From SAR202 cluster bacterium (lineage in GTDB: Bacteria; Chloroflexota; Dehalococcoidia; UBA3495), in assembly GCA_009392775.1 (NCBI GenBank), contig VFFT01000052.1, forward strand, positions 1 through 33,135: DNA of 33,135 bases. Reading direction: 5' to 3'. How positions within the stretch are numbered: the first letter of the stretch is position 1; each line of letters opens with the position of its first letter. Below, one piece after another: positions 15,745 to 23,450 of this stretch. Made by a program: the position numbers and the translations under genes. The notes under the pieces are model-generated. The model searched no databases. It worked only from the letters and a program-made list of their open reading frames with translations, and was not told the origin of the DNA.

Positions 15745-15779
15745 TATTTTCGGATCTTCATTCAGCAGATCCGAAAATA
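15745..15779 (-). terminator. Perfect 13-bp hairpin across the thiolase stop codon
   Basis: Arms 15745-15757 and 15767-15779 are perfectly complementary (core ATTTTCGGATCT), with a 9-base loop. On the minus strand the loop contains the TGA stop of the thiolase gene (15760-15758), and the hairpin ends 25 bases before the MFS GTG start. It has no U-run, so it is not a standard terminator; attenuation, mRNA stabilisation or control of the MFS start are more likely. The structure is seen directly, the role is not. Confidence 0.6.
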
Positions 15780-16930
15780 GCTACTGAACAGGTAAATGAA
15801 CCGGGACGTCCGCCTAAGTTATGGGTCAGTCCAACATCAGCTTTTTTGAGTTGCCGACCTTCTGCCTTTCCCTGCAATTGTTTATACACTTCGTAAATCA
15901 TGCGTATGCCACTGGCACCAACAGGGTGACCAAAACACTTAAGACCGCCATCAGTATTAACTGGTAGATCACCTTCCAACGTAAAGCTACCGGAATGCAC
16001 ATCCTCCGATGCCTTACCTCTAGCACTAAAGCCTAGATCCTCACAAATAATCAGTTCAGTAATGGTAAAACAATCATGCACCATGGCCAGATCTATATCC
16101 TCTCTAGGATCCGATATACCGGCTTCATCGTACGCAGATTGACTTGCTTTGACAGTCTCAGGGAAGTGCGTAAAATCCCAATCGTCCCTTAAGACCCCGA
16201 AAGCTCCTACTGATAATCCTAAACCCTTAACCAATACATAATCTTTTCTGAGGCTTTGGGCTATTTCTGGTGTAGTAATTATCGCAGCTGCAGCACCGTC
16301 ACTGACACCGCAACAATCAAACAAACCCAAGGGCCATGCAATCATTGGAGCGTTAATCACTTGATCTGTAGTTATTTCACGTTGAAAATGAGCTTTAGGA
16401 TTAAGCGTTCCATTATGATGGTTTTTTGCTGCGATTTCGGCCAGAGTAAGTTTGCCTTGATCATATGGTATGTCATACTGATGGAAATAACGAGTTGCCG
16501 CCATTGCAAACTGGGATGGAGGAGGTGTGGGAGGAGCCACATCTGCCCCAGGAGCTTCGGGAATAGCTAACCCAGAGAATCCAGAGTCCTTCAGTTTCTC
16601 CACTCCAACCGCTAGAACAATATCGTATATTCCTGCAGCTACCGCATAACAAGCGTTGCGAAATGCGTCAGTTGCCGTTGCACATGCATTCTCCACTCTA
16701 GTGATCGGTATATAGTCTAACTTAAGTGCCTCTGCTAATGGTTGTCCCGTTCTAAAAGAGCTTACTGTCCCGAGCCATGCGGCCTGGATATCCTTTGCTT
16801 CCAACCCAGCATCAGCATATGCTTCATATCCCGCTTCCACCATTAAATCTGCGGCGCTAGAGTCCCAGCGTTCTCCAAAGTTACTACACCCCATACCGAC
16901 TATGGCAACCCTATCCTTAATTCCGCGCAT
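15758..16930 (-). CDS. Thiolase-family acetyl-CoA acetyltransferase / SCP-x-type thiolase
   Basis: A 390-aa thiolase of the SCP-x/archaeal type, expected to carry out or reverse Claisen condensation of acyl-CoAs. The nucleophile lies in VENACATATDAF (C83). The later sites are AMVHDCFTITELI, KCFGHPVGASGIR (catalytic His) and GLTHNLGGRPGS. The usual second catalytic Cys near the C-terminus is not evident, as is typical of this subclass. I chose ATG 16930, with GAGGTG 6 bases upstream; the open frame to 16981 would overlap the previous gene by 65 bases. The start overlaps the end of the HMGS-like/DUF35 gene by 14 bases, so the two are co-translated. Confidence 0.9.
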   Translation of the reverse strand: MRGIKDRVAIVGMGCSNFGERWDSSAADLMVEAGYEAYADAGLEAKDIQAAWLGTVSSFRTGQPLAEALKLDYIPITRVENACATATDAFRNACYAVAAGIYDIVLAVGVEKLKDSGFSGLAIPEAPGADVAPPTPPPSQFAMAATRYFHQYDIPYDQGKLTLAEIAAKNHHNGTLNPKAHFQREITTDQVINAPMIAWPLGLFDCCGVSDGAAAAIITTPEIAQSLRKDYVLVKGLGLSVGAFGVLRDDWDFTHFPETVKASQSAYDEAGISDPREDIDLAMVHDCFTITELIICEDLGFSARGKASEDVHSGSFTLEGDLPVNTDGGLKCFGHPVGASGIRMIYEVYKQLQGKAEGRQLKKADVGLTHNLGGRPGSFTCSVAIFGSAE

Positions 16931-18341
16931 CAACGACACCTCGCATTGGTATAGATTTCCAGTAATAATTATGTATCCCATTCACTATTCGAAGCTTACG
17001 AAAACTCATCTGTACAGGCATGCCGATATGGACTTGATCAAGATCTCTATCGGTCATCATGCACAGAATACGTCCACCGTCGACGAAATTGACTACGGTG
17101 ATAACCAATGGAACATCGACGGTACCCGCAATATAATCCATAGAGTACGTAAAGACGCTCCCCAACTGGTCACTAAACCTAACAGATGAATAGCCCTCTC
17201 TACTCTGACAGTTTACACAAACCGTTTGCACAGGATATTGAATGTACCCGCAACTATCACATTTACTACCGTACAGCCTAATATTCTTATCACTCTCTCT
17301 CCATAACGCCGTTGCTGAAGGAGATTGCGGATCTGGCCTTCGAGATCCATCATCAACATCCCACACGGACCGCCATTTCGCGTACGTTTCGTAGGATTCT
17401 AAAACTTGCTTAGATATCAAATTACCAGTCACACCGAGCACGCCTGCAGGCAGTTGCAAGTCTTTGGTAGCCCTGAAACCAAGGATATCGCTGCCGTCAC
17501 CATAAGACACAACTAAGATGCGATCTCCCTCAAACCGTGATTCCAATGATTTAGCCAACAACATAGGAGCGAAAGCCGCTCCTATATTACCAAGCTGACC
17601 AAACATTGGGTCCTCTATCTGCTCACTATTAAACCCCATACCTCTTGCCAAGGCCGTATGCCTGCGCGCGTCTGGAGCATATAAAGCCAATTTAGCAAAA
17701 TCAGATGAATGCAAATTATATTTAGATAAATACCCTAAAATACCATCGTTTAGAACACTTTCAAAGCCCTCTTCAACGGCAAACCTATCCTCCCACGTTC
17801 TGACAAAAGAATCCCCGCTCGACCGCCAATTATCAAGTATATTTCTGCTAACCGAATGGAACCCTTCATATTCTGCTATCAGGTTATGATCCCCAACCAA
17901 GAATCCAACTGCGCCATCTCCAGCATTGCGTTCCGTTTCACTCCTTGGGGGTCCTTGTCTACTATCTGAAACTATCACCAGTATTTGATTACATGATCCC
18001 GCTACCACCGCATCAAATGCTAACCGAAGGGCGCTTGTACCACATTTTAAAACATCCGTTACATCTGAAGTGAACAAGTTATCACTCAGATCTAAAGCTT
18101 CCGCCACTATGGCAGCGCACTGTTTCTCCGAATAAGGAGGAGTCGTACTAGCAAATATGAGGCCATCTACTTCTTTTCTATCGAGCCCTCTTAAACATTC
18201 ATAGCCCGCAGCAACACCCATAGTAACGGTATCTTCATCAAAATTTGCTACAGATCGTTCCTGAGTAGAATGCCAACCAACAGTATCAACCCCGAGCCTA
18301 TATTTTGGTATATATGCCCCAAAATTTATTATCCCTACCAA
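16917..18341 (-). CDS. HMG-CoA synthase-like ketoacyl synthase fused to DUF35 zinc-ribbon/OB domain
   Basis: A 474-aa two-part protein. Residues 1 to about 335 form a KAS-III/HMG-CoA-synthase-like thiolase fold: opening GIINFGAYIPKYRL, nucleophile region DVLKCGTSALRLA (C100), ERNAGDGAVGFLVGD, FGQLGNIGAAFAPMLLA and VSYGDGSDILGF. Residues about 340-474 are a DUF35 domain with a zinc ribbon C361-x2-C364-x10-C375-x2-C378, then an OB fold (GSVFTYSMDY, VPLVITVVNF). In archaea the thiolase, HMG-CoA synthase and DUF35 protein form one complex; here synthase and DUF35 are fused. True HMG-CoA synthase activity is unproven, since no HMG-CoA reductase is present. The start is TTG 18341, with GGTGAG upstream. 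Confidence 0.87.
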   Translation of the reverse strand: MVGIINFGAYIPKYRLGVDTVGWHSTQERSVANFDEDTVTMGVAAGYECLRGLDRKEVDGLIFASTTPPYSEKQCAAIVAEALDLSDNLFTSDVTDVLKCGTSALRLAFDAVVAGSCNQILVIVSDSRQGPPRSETERNAGDGAVGFLVGDHNLIAEYEGFHSVSRNILDNWRSSGDSFVRTWEDRFAVEEGFESVLNDGILGYLSKYNLHSSDFAKLALYAPDARRHTALARGMGFNSEQIEDPMFGQLGNIGAAFAPMLLAKSLESRFEGDRILVVSYGDGSDILGFRATKDLQLPAGVLGVTGNLISKQVLESYETYAKWRSVWDVDDGSRRPDPQSPSATALWRESDKNIRLYGSKCDSCGYIQYPVQTVCVNCQSREGYSSVRFSDQLGSVFTYSMDYIAGTVDVPLVITVVNFVDGGRILCMMTDRDLDQVHIGMPVQMSFRKLRIVNGIHNYYWKSIPMRGVVDARN

Positions 18342-18368
18342 ATACTCACCGTCCTAGGCTTTTCGGCA

Positions 18369-18398
18369 ATGCTATCAAGCATCTCCAAACTATGTCAA
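18369..18398 (-). promoter_or_regulatory. Candidate promoter of the HMGS-thiolase-MFS unit
   Basis: On the minus strand a perfect TTGACA (18393-18398) is followed after 18 bases by TAGCAT (18369-18374), which matches TATAAT at four of six. Transcription would start near 18362, about 20 bases before the TTG start of the HMGS-like gene. Confidence 0.45.
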
Positions 18399-18428
18399 TT
18401 TAAACTCCACAGCATACTATTAGGCCTA

Positions 18429-18437
18429 TGTTACAAT
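18429..18437 (+). promoter_or_regulatory. Candidate extended -10 promoter for the ctpA-smpB unit
   Basis: TGTTACAAT (18429-18437) is an extended -10 (TGnTAnAAT-like) in the divergent region. No -35 box is found at the right distance, which is tolerated in extended -10 promoters. The leader to the TTG at 18491 would be about 45 bases. Confidence 0.35.
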
Positions 18438-18490
18438 GAAATTTATAGAGAGTAACCAGCGTCGATTAATCTGTCTTCAGCCTAAATTTA

Positions 18491-19681
18491 TTGATCCATA
18501 TAAACAAACTAATACTCGTGTCAGTTGTGACAGCCATCATGCTAGTAGCGCTGCTTTCGGTAGCGTGCAGCTTTCAACCTGCAATACAACCATCTATAGC
18601 CAATGAGCAATCACTAACCACTGGTTTTGAACGAGTCGAAGAAGTGTGGCAACTCTTAGAGCAACAGCACATTAATCGTAGCGACCTAGACTCAGATAAG
18701 ATCAGCGAAGCTGCTATACGAGGAATACTGGAATCACTCGATGATCCATACGCTTCATTCCTCGACGCTGAACAATTCTCAATGGAGTCGCAGGACGTGC
18801 ATGGTTCCTTTGAAGGAATCGGAGCACACGTAGGTATACTGGATGAAAAGATAACGATAATTGCTCCCATGCCAGATTCTCCAGCGGAAAAAGCAGGCAT
18901 ACGATCTGGAGATATCATATTGGGCATTAACGGAGATAGCACTGCAGATACTACCCTTCTTGAGGCTGTATCCAAGATCAGGGGAGAAAAAGGTACTACA
19001 GTAGATCTTTTAATCCTACATGCAAACGAGCCTGCTCCAGTGACGATAACCGTCAGGCGCGGCGTTATACAAATAGACAGTGTTACTTTCCAATTAATGC
19101 CAAACGACATCGGCTATATTCACATATCTAATTTTACTGAAAGTACCAAGTCTGAAGTAGAGGGAGCTCTCAGGGAATTCGAAGAGGAAACCGCATCAGG
19201 GGCACTAATACTTGACCTTCGAAACAACCCAGGTGGCCTACTCAATTCAGTTGTAGACGTGACAAGCCTATTCATTGATGACGGACTTGTTCTTTACGAA
19301 ATCGACGGCTCTGGAGCAAGAAAAGATTGGCCAGTACGTAATAATAGACGCAAACAGGACTATCCTATGGTGGTCCTTATAAACCAATTTAGTGCAAGTG
19401 CCAGCGAGGTTTTATGCGGAGCTCTCATGGATCACGAAAGAGCGACAATAATCGGTACTAAATCTTTTGGTAAAGGCAGTGTTAATATACTGCGATCATT
19501 AAGCGACGGTTCAGGTATATACTTTACTGTAGCACATTGGTTCACTCCGAAGGGTACTTTAATAGAAGGAGCGGGTATTGAACCGGATGTAGTGGTAGAC
19601 ATTTCACCTGACACTCTGAATGACATACAAATAGAAAAAGCATTGGAAATACTAAACCAGAAGCGTGAAGATTTTGGCTAA
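18491..19681 (+). CDS. S41-family C-terminal processing protease (CtpA-like), probably membrane-anchored
   Basis: A 396-aa extracytoplasmic serine protease. Hydrophobic residues 7-25 form a signal or anchor ending LLSVAC, an imperfect lipobox (C26). Residues about 50-100 are the helical N-terminal segment, with GILESLDDPYASFL typical of CtpA. The PDZ domain spans about 105-190 (GIGAHVG, SPAEKAGIRSGDIILGING). The catalytic core has LRNNPGG (244-249), the nucleophile Ser in NQFSASASE (about S303) and Lys in SFGKGS (about K328), the expected Ser-Lys dyad spacing. It cleaves protein C-termini in quality control. TTG 18491 is the first start, with no clear Shine-Dalgarno; ATG at 18539 would remove most of the signal. 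Its end overlaps smpB by 17 bases. Confidence 0.92.
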   Translation: MIHINKLILVSVVTAIMLVALLSVACSFQPAIQPSIANEQSLTTGFERVEEVWQLLEQQHINRSDLDSDKISEAAIRGILESLDDPYASFLDAEQFSMESQDVHGSFEGIGAHVGILDEKITIIAPMPDSPAEKAGIRSGDIILGINGDSTADTTLLEAVSKIRGEKGTTVDLLILHANEPAPVTITVRRGVIQIDSVTFQLMPNDIGYIHISNFTESTKSEVEGALREFEEETASGALILDLRNNPGGLLNSVVDVTSLFIDDGLVLYEIDGSGARKDWPVRNNRRKQDYPMVVLINQFSASASEVLCGALMDHERATIIGTKSFGKGSVNILRSLSDGSGIYFTVAHWFTPKGTLIEGAGIEPDVVVDISPDTLNDIQIEKALEILNQKREDFG

Positions 19682-20162
19682 ACCCAAGAAAAAAGGCGCA
19701 AATACCAATAACGATGGCCGTACAATCGCCCTGAATAGGCGCGCGCTCTTTAACTACGAGATCCTCGAAAAATTTGAATCAGGCTTAGTACTAACAGGTA
19801 CAGAAATAAAGTCTATACGCGCAGGAAAAGTCGATTTAAGAGACGCCTACGCTCGGCCAGAATCAGGCGAACTTTGGTTGGTAAATGCACATATAGCCCT
19901 ATATGATTCTGGTAGTATTTACAATCACGATCCTAGACGACCTAGAAAATTATTACTCCACCGAGATCAGATTACTGAAATACAATCTTTTGTTTCCCAA
20001 AAAGGTCTGACCGTAGTAGCGCTAAGTCTGTACATTAGAAACAGAGTTGCAAAAGTACAACTAGGCGTTGGAAGAGGTAAGCGTCAATACGATAAGCGCA
20101 GGGCAATAATGAACAGAGAAATGGATATGGCTGCGCGTCGAGCAATGCGCGCCTACGAATAA
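19665..20162 (+). CDS. smpB: SsrA-binding protein SmpB
   Basis: SmpB binds tmRNA and brings it to stalled ribosomes for trans-translation. The 165-aa product carries LFNYEILEKFESGLVLTGTEIKSIRAGKVDLRDAY, the OB-barrel core with NAHIALY, RKLLLHRDQI, and a basic C-terminal tail GRGKRQYDKRRAI that forms the helix mimicking mRNA. The start is taken as GTG 19665 (reading MKILAKPKKKG), which overlaps the protease gene by 17 bases; TTG 19674 is also possible. Neither has a strong Shine-Dalgarno sequence, in line with coupled translation. The tmRNA gene itself (ssrA) was not found in this window. Confidence 0.95.
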   Translation: MKILAKPKKKGANTNNDGRTIALNRRALFNYEILEKFESGLVLTGTEIKSIRAGKVDLRDAYARPESGELWLVNAHIALYDSGSIYNHDPRRPRKLLLHRDQITEIQSFVSQKGLTVVALSLYIRNRVAKVQLGVGRGKRQYDKRRAIMNREMDMAARRAMRAYE

Positions 20163-20267
20163 CTTCCCCCAAACCACTCACTTTGGTCTATAATCACCGA
20201 TGGCAAACTAGGGTTTTGCTTTTTGAAATTAGCAAACCAAAAATACTTTCTTGCCAGGAGGTAGGTC

Positions 20268-20774
20268 TTGATCAGGAGTCTTGGAAATAAAACACCGAAG
20301 ATTGCGGACACTGCTTGGGTTAGCGAACATGCTTACGTCGTAGGTGACGTAGAAATTGGAGAATATTCAAGCATTTGGCCCGGTGTCACGGTGAGAGGTG
20401 ATGGAAAAGAAAGCATAAAAATCGGCAATTATGTAAATGCCCAAGAAGGGGCTGTTATACACGGCAGTGGCCTAATCATAGAAGACTATGTCACTGTTGG
20501 GCATTCAGTTGTAGTACATGGGGATTTCATTGGAGAAGGCTCTCTTCTAGGGAACAACTGCACCTTTCTTTTCCATTCTAAATTAGGCAAGGGATGCCTA
20601 ATAGCAGCAAATGCAGTGGTCTTAGCCAACGTCGATATACCAGATAATTCTTTTGTTACAGGAATACCTGGTGAAATCAAACGTCAGGTTAGCGATAAAC
20701 AAGCAGAGGCCATGAAGCGAACAGCGTTAAGCTTAGTAGAACACGCAAAACAGTTCAAAGAAAGTGGTCTATAA
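20268..20774 (+). CDS. Gamma-carbonic-anhydrase-like left-handed beta-helix protein
   Basis: A 168-aa protein of hexapeptide repeats (left-handed beta helix, probably a trimer) in the gamma-CA/YrdA/CaiE group. The three expected metal-ligand histidines are H65 (VIHGSG), H79 (VTVGH) and H84 (VVVHG). The N-terminal NKTPKIADTAWVSEHAYVVGDVEIG and ending SFVTGIPGEIKRQVSDKQ match the group. Whether it hydrates CO2 is uncertain, because many YrdA-type members show no activity. The start is TTG 20268 with a very strong AGGAGG six to eight bases upstream, which decides the start. A bulged hairpin (about 20212-20239) lies in the leader. Confidence 0.9.
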   Translation: MIRSLGNKTPKIADTAWVSEHAYVVGDVEIGEYSSIWPGVTVRGDGKESIKIGNYVNAQEGAVIHGSGLIIEDYVTVGHSVVVHGDFIGEGSLLGNNCTFLFHSKLGKGCLIAANAVVLANVDIPDNSFVTGIPGEIKRQVSDKQAEAMKRTALSLVEHAKQFKESGL

Positions 20775-20780
20775 TATTTA

Positions 20781-20803
20781 AGTACCCCCTTGCCGGGGGT
20801 ACT
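20781..20803. terminator. Hairpin between convergent genes
   Basis: AGTACCCCC (20781-20789) pairs perfectly with GGGGGTACT (20795-20803) around a 5-base loop. It stands between the gamma-CA gene (+) and the LLM oxidoreductase gene (-) and has A/T-rich flanks, so it probably terminates both. Confidence 0.75.
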
Positions 20804-20812
20804 AATTGGTTA

Positions 20813-21751
20813 CTATCCGAGACGCTGAGCAACTGGCAATACATTATTAGCCAAATGTTCCATAACTTTCACGCTCTCAGCTGTACCTTCTACGCGAAAA
20901 TCGTAGGTCAGCTGATCTATTCCCAATTCTTGGCAATAATGCAAATCATCGATGACGTCCTGAGTAGTCCCCATTACGGTCCCACCACTTATAGCATTCG
21001 CACTTTCGCCATATCCTAAATCAGTAAAATGCAAACTTCGCTTGAGTGAAATGGATACACTGTCGGGGTCTCTGCCAGCCTTCTCAATTTCTTGCCTCAA
21101 ATAGGGCAGATTCTCTGCCACGAAATCCGGTGTTTGCCTAGTTGTGTGCCAGCAGTCACCATATTTCGCCGTTCGCCGCAAAGCTCTTCGAGTATGACCG
21201 CCTACCCATATTGGCACACCAGGTTTCTGAATAGGTTTAGGAGCAAATTGAATTTCATCTATATCGTAGAACTTACCGTGGAACTCCGGGTCGTCATCTC
21301 TCCACAGAGTCTGAAAAATTTCCAGAAATTCATCTGTCATAGGCCCACGATCAGCATATTCCAATCCTAGCGTCTGAAACTCTTTTTCTAGCCAACCTAC
21401 TCCCACACCACAAATCATCCTGCCCTTAGTTAGCACATCAAGCGAAGCGAACATTTTAGCTTGTACTACTGGGTTGCGATAAGGAAGTATGATCACAGTA
21501 CTCCCTATCTTTATGGTATCAGTACAGGCTGCTATAAAGCCTAAAGTGGTCATAGTCTCGAAAAATGGTTCGTCGGGAGGTCTAGAAAAAGACCCATCTG
21601 CAGTATAAGGATACTGGTCAGTACCAGCCGTTGGAAGTACAATATGATCCCCCGACAATACTGATTCAAATCCTAACTGTTCGGCTCTTTCGACAAAATG
21701 CCGAATGCCATCGGCATCCGGTAAACGTGGCAAACCTAAACCGATTTCCAT
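20813..21751 (-). CDS. Luciferase-like (LLM) flavin/F420-dependent oxidoreductase
   Basis: A 312-aa TIM-barrel oxidoreductase of the bacterial luciferase superfamily, using F420 or FMN. Features in order: MEIGLGLPRLPDADGI at the N-terminus, FESVLSGDHIVLP, LGFIAACTDTIKIGSTVIILPYRNPVVQAKMFASLDVLTKGRM (the core LLM signature), GVGVGWLEKEFQTLG and KPGVPIWVGGHTRRALRRTAKYGDCWH. These fit the F420-dependent TIGR03619-like group best; cofactor choice is inferred. ATG 21751 has AGGAGG 6-7 bases upstream. It lies downstream of an SDR gene on the same strand, so the pair may act on one catabolic substrate, which the sequence does not identify. Confidence 0.9.
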   Translation of the reverse strand: MEIGLGLPRLPDADGIRHFVERAEQLGFESVLSGDHIVLPTAGTDQYPYTADGSFSRPPDEPFFETMTTLGFIAACTDTIKIGSTVIILPYRNPVVQAKMFASLDVLTKGRMICGVGVGWLEKEFQTLGLEYADRGPMTDEFLEIFQTLWRDDDPEFHGKFYDIDEIQFAPKPIQKPGVPIWVGGHTRRALRRTAKYGDCWHTTRQTPDFVAENLPYLRQEIEKAGRDPDSVSISLKRSLHFTDLGYGESANAISGGTVMGTTQDVIDDLHYCQELGIDQLTYDFRVEGTAESVKVMEHLANNVLPVAQRLG

Positions 21752-21802
21752 TGTTCATCCTCCTGAAGGAAACTCTTCCATTTCAAAATTCCACGGATTC
21801 TA

Positions 21803-22597
21803 TTAGATCATTGTATAGCCGCCACTAACACTAAGCGTTTGGCCAGTGATAAAACTAGCGGCATCAGAAGCTAGAAATACGACCGCATTTGCAATTTCAT
21901 TAGATGTACCCATTCTTCTAAGGATGTAATTACGCTCCACTTTTTCAAGTACATCTTCGGTGAAAATATCACGCATCTCATTCCACATACTCTCGGAACT
22001 TATGTCTTCGTCTTTAGGCGGAACTATCAATCCAGGGCACACCATGTTGAACCTCAACCCATATCTCCCTGTTTCTCGTGCGATAGCCTTACTCAATGCT
22101 ATAACGCCTGCTTTACATGCTGAATACACGGCTTCCCGATATTCTCCCATCCTCCCCGCGTCTGAACTAATACTTACTACTGATCCAGACTGTCTTTCGA
22201 CCATGTGGGGAAGAACAGCATGAATACAATTTATAGCGCCCCATAAATTAACCTGGACTTCCTTTTCATATTCAGAACGGGGCTTGTCTAAAAATAATCT
22301 ATCAACAGTCCAGCCGACATTATTAACTAATATGTCTACACTCCCCAGACTACTTATGGTCTCATTAACCATACTCTCTACACTTGAAGGGTTTGTGACA
22401 TCAGTAGAGACCACCTTTATATCTCCTGAAATCCCGGACTGAGACACCTCGAGGGCGACCCTTTCTCCTTGTTCGGGTGATAGTTCTGCTATAACAATAT
22501 TCGCACCTTCGTTAGCAAAGGCATGAACTATTGATCGTCCTATATTAGATCCGCCACCGGTGATTATTACATTTTTTCCATTTAGTCCTAAGTCCAT
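21803..22597 (-). CDS. SDR-family NAD(P)-dependent oxidoreductase
   Basis: A 264-aa classical short-chain dehydrogenase. The cofactor site is TGGGSNIG (residues 13-20), followed by the NNVG segment, catalytic Ser in SVVSISSDAG (about S144), Tyr158 and Lys162 in YSACKAG, and the family C-terminal region SFITGQTLSVSGGYTMI. The acidic residue after the second strand (AELS, E38) suggests NAD rather than NADP. The length is normal (about 250 aa). ATG 22597 has GGGAG upstream at normal spacing. It lies between a glycosyltransferase and the LLM oxidoreductase on one strand. The substrate is unknown. Confidence 0.9.
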   Translation of the reverse strand: MDLGLNGKNVIITGGGSNIGRSIVHAFANEGANIVIAELSPEQGERVALEVSQSGISGDIKVVSTDVTNPSSVESMVNETISSLGSVDILVNNVGWTVDRLFLDKPRSEYEKEVQVNLWGAINCIHAVLPHMVERQSGSVVSISSDAGRMGEYREAVYSACKAGVIALSKAIARETGRYGLRFNMVCPGLIVPPKDEDISSESMWNEMRDIFTEDVLEKVERNYILRRMGTSNEIANAVVFLASDAASFITGQTLSVSGGYTMI

Positions 22598-22646
22598 TAT
22601 GTTAGCTCCCTACACATCAAATTACTTCAATTACATTAGAGTTACA

Positions 22647-23366
22647 TCAGTTCTCTATACGAGGTATACCGCCAATACGCAACCTTAAAAGCCCTTTTAT
22701 ATCTTCCCACGCCGTGCTCATGACCCGTACACTGCTAGATGGATCTTCATCCCACTTAACTGGAATCGATCGTATGCGAAATCCGCGCTTAGCCGCGATC
22801 AGCAATAATTCTGTATCAAAAAACCAGTAATTATTCTTTATAAGCGGAACAATTTGATGAGCTGCTTTATTAGTTATTGCCTTAAATCCACATTGGGCAT
22901 CAGGGAATTGAGTGAAGAAAAGAGTTTTTATCATAAGGTTATATGACTGAGATATTATCTCCCGACGCACTGACCTCTGCACTTGGGACTCTTTGCTAAG
23001 ACGACTGCCAACAGCTATATCATATTCCCCGGATACTGAATCTATAATCTCAGGCAGATGCAGCAGGTCAGTCGAAAGGTCTACATCCATATAGCACAAA
23101 ATATCGGAAGTACTTCTGAGCCATGCCAATCGTAACGCTCTACCTCTACCTTTCTGCGGAACATAAAAATAATCCACAGAGGCATACTCGCTGCAAAGAG
23201 ATTCCGATACCTGACGCGTATTATCTATCGACGCGTTATCCGCTATTAAGATATCCCACGCATAGGCCTGATTTTCTGTTATAAATTGCGACAGTGTAGC
23301 AATACAATTTGGAAGGTCAGCTTCCTCATTATAAACGGGTATAACGATGGTAACTGTAGGTTTCAT
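22647..23366 (-). CDS. Family 2 glycosyltransferase, dolichyl-phosphate glucose/mannose synthase-like
   Basis: A 239-aa GT-A-fold enzyme, probably moving a sugar to a polyprenyl phosphate. Features are the opening VTIVIPVYNEEADLPNCI, LIADNASIDNTRQV (UDP-binding), the DxD-type motif CYMDVDLSTDLLHLPEII, and QCGFKAITNKAA with FFDTELLLIAAKRGFRI in the acceptor region. It has no transmembrane helices at the C-terminus, unlike larger DPM synthases, so it would act at the cytosolic face. ATG 23366 has AGGA about 6 bases before. The MDVDLSTD motif resembles Alg5-like enzymes in particular. Confidence 0.88.
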   Translation of the reverse strand: MKPTVTIVIPVYNEEADLPNCIATLSQFITENQAYAWDILIADNASIDNTRQVSESLCSEYASVDYFYVPQKGRGRALRLAWLRSTSDILCYMDVDLSTDLLHLPEIIDSVSGEYDIAVGSRLSKESQVQRSVRREIISQSYNLMIKTLFFTQFPDAQCGFKAITNKAAHQIVPLIKNNYWFFDTELLLIAAKRGFRIRSIPVKWDEDPSSSVRVMSTAWEDIKGLLRLRIGGIPRIEN

Positions 23367-23450
23367 TCATATCCTATAATACCCAGATACAGTTATTATT
23401 TAGAAGACTATTGAGTCAATAAACGTTAAAGCGTTTCTACGATGTGATCT

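Noticed and set aside
18574..19110. 178-codon minus-strand open frame inside the CtpA-like gene
   Set aside because: It is antisense to a well-supported protease domain and its translation shows no domain or start signal; typical mirror frame.
20212..20239. Bulged hairpin (GGTTTTGCT / AGCAAACC) upstream of the gamma-CA-like gene
   Set aside because: A stem of about 8 bp with one bulge and no T-run; not enough to call a terminator or regulatory RNA.
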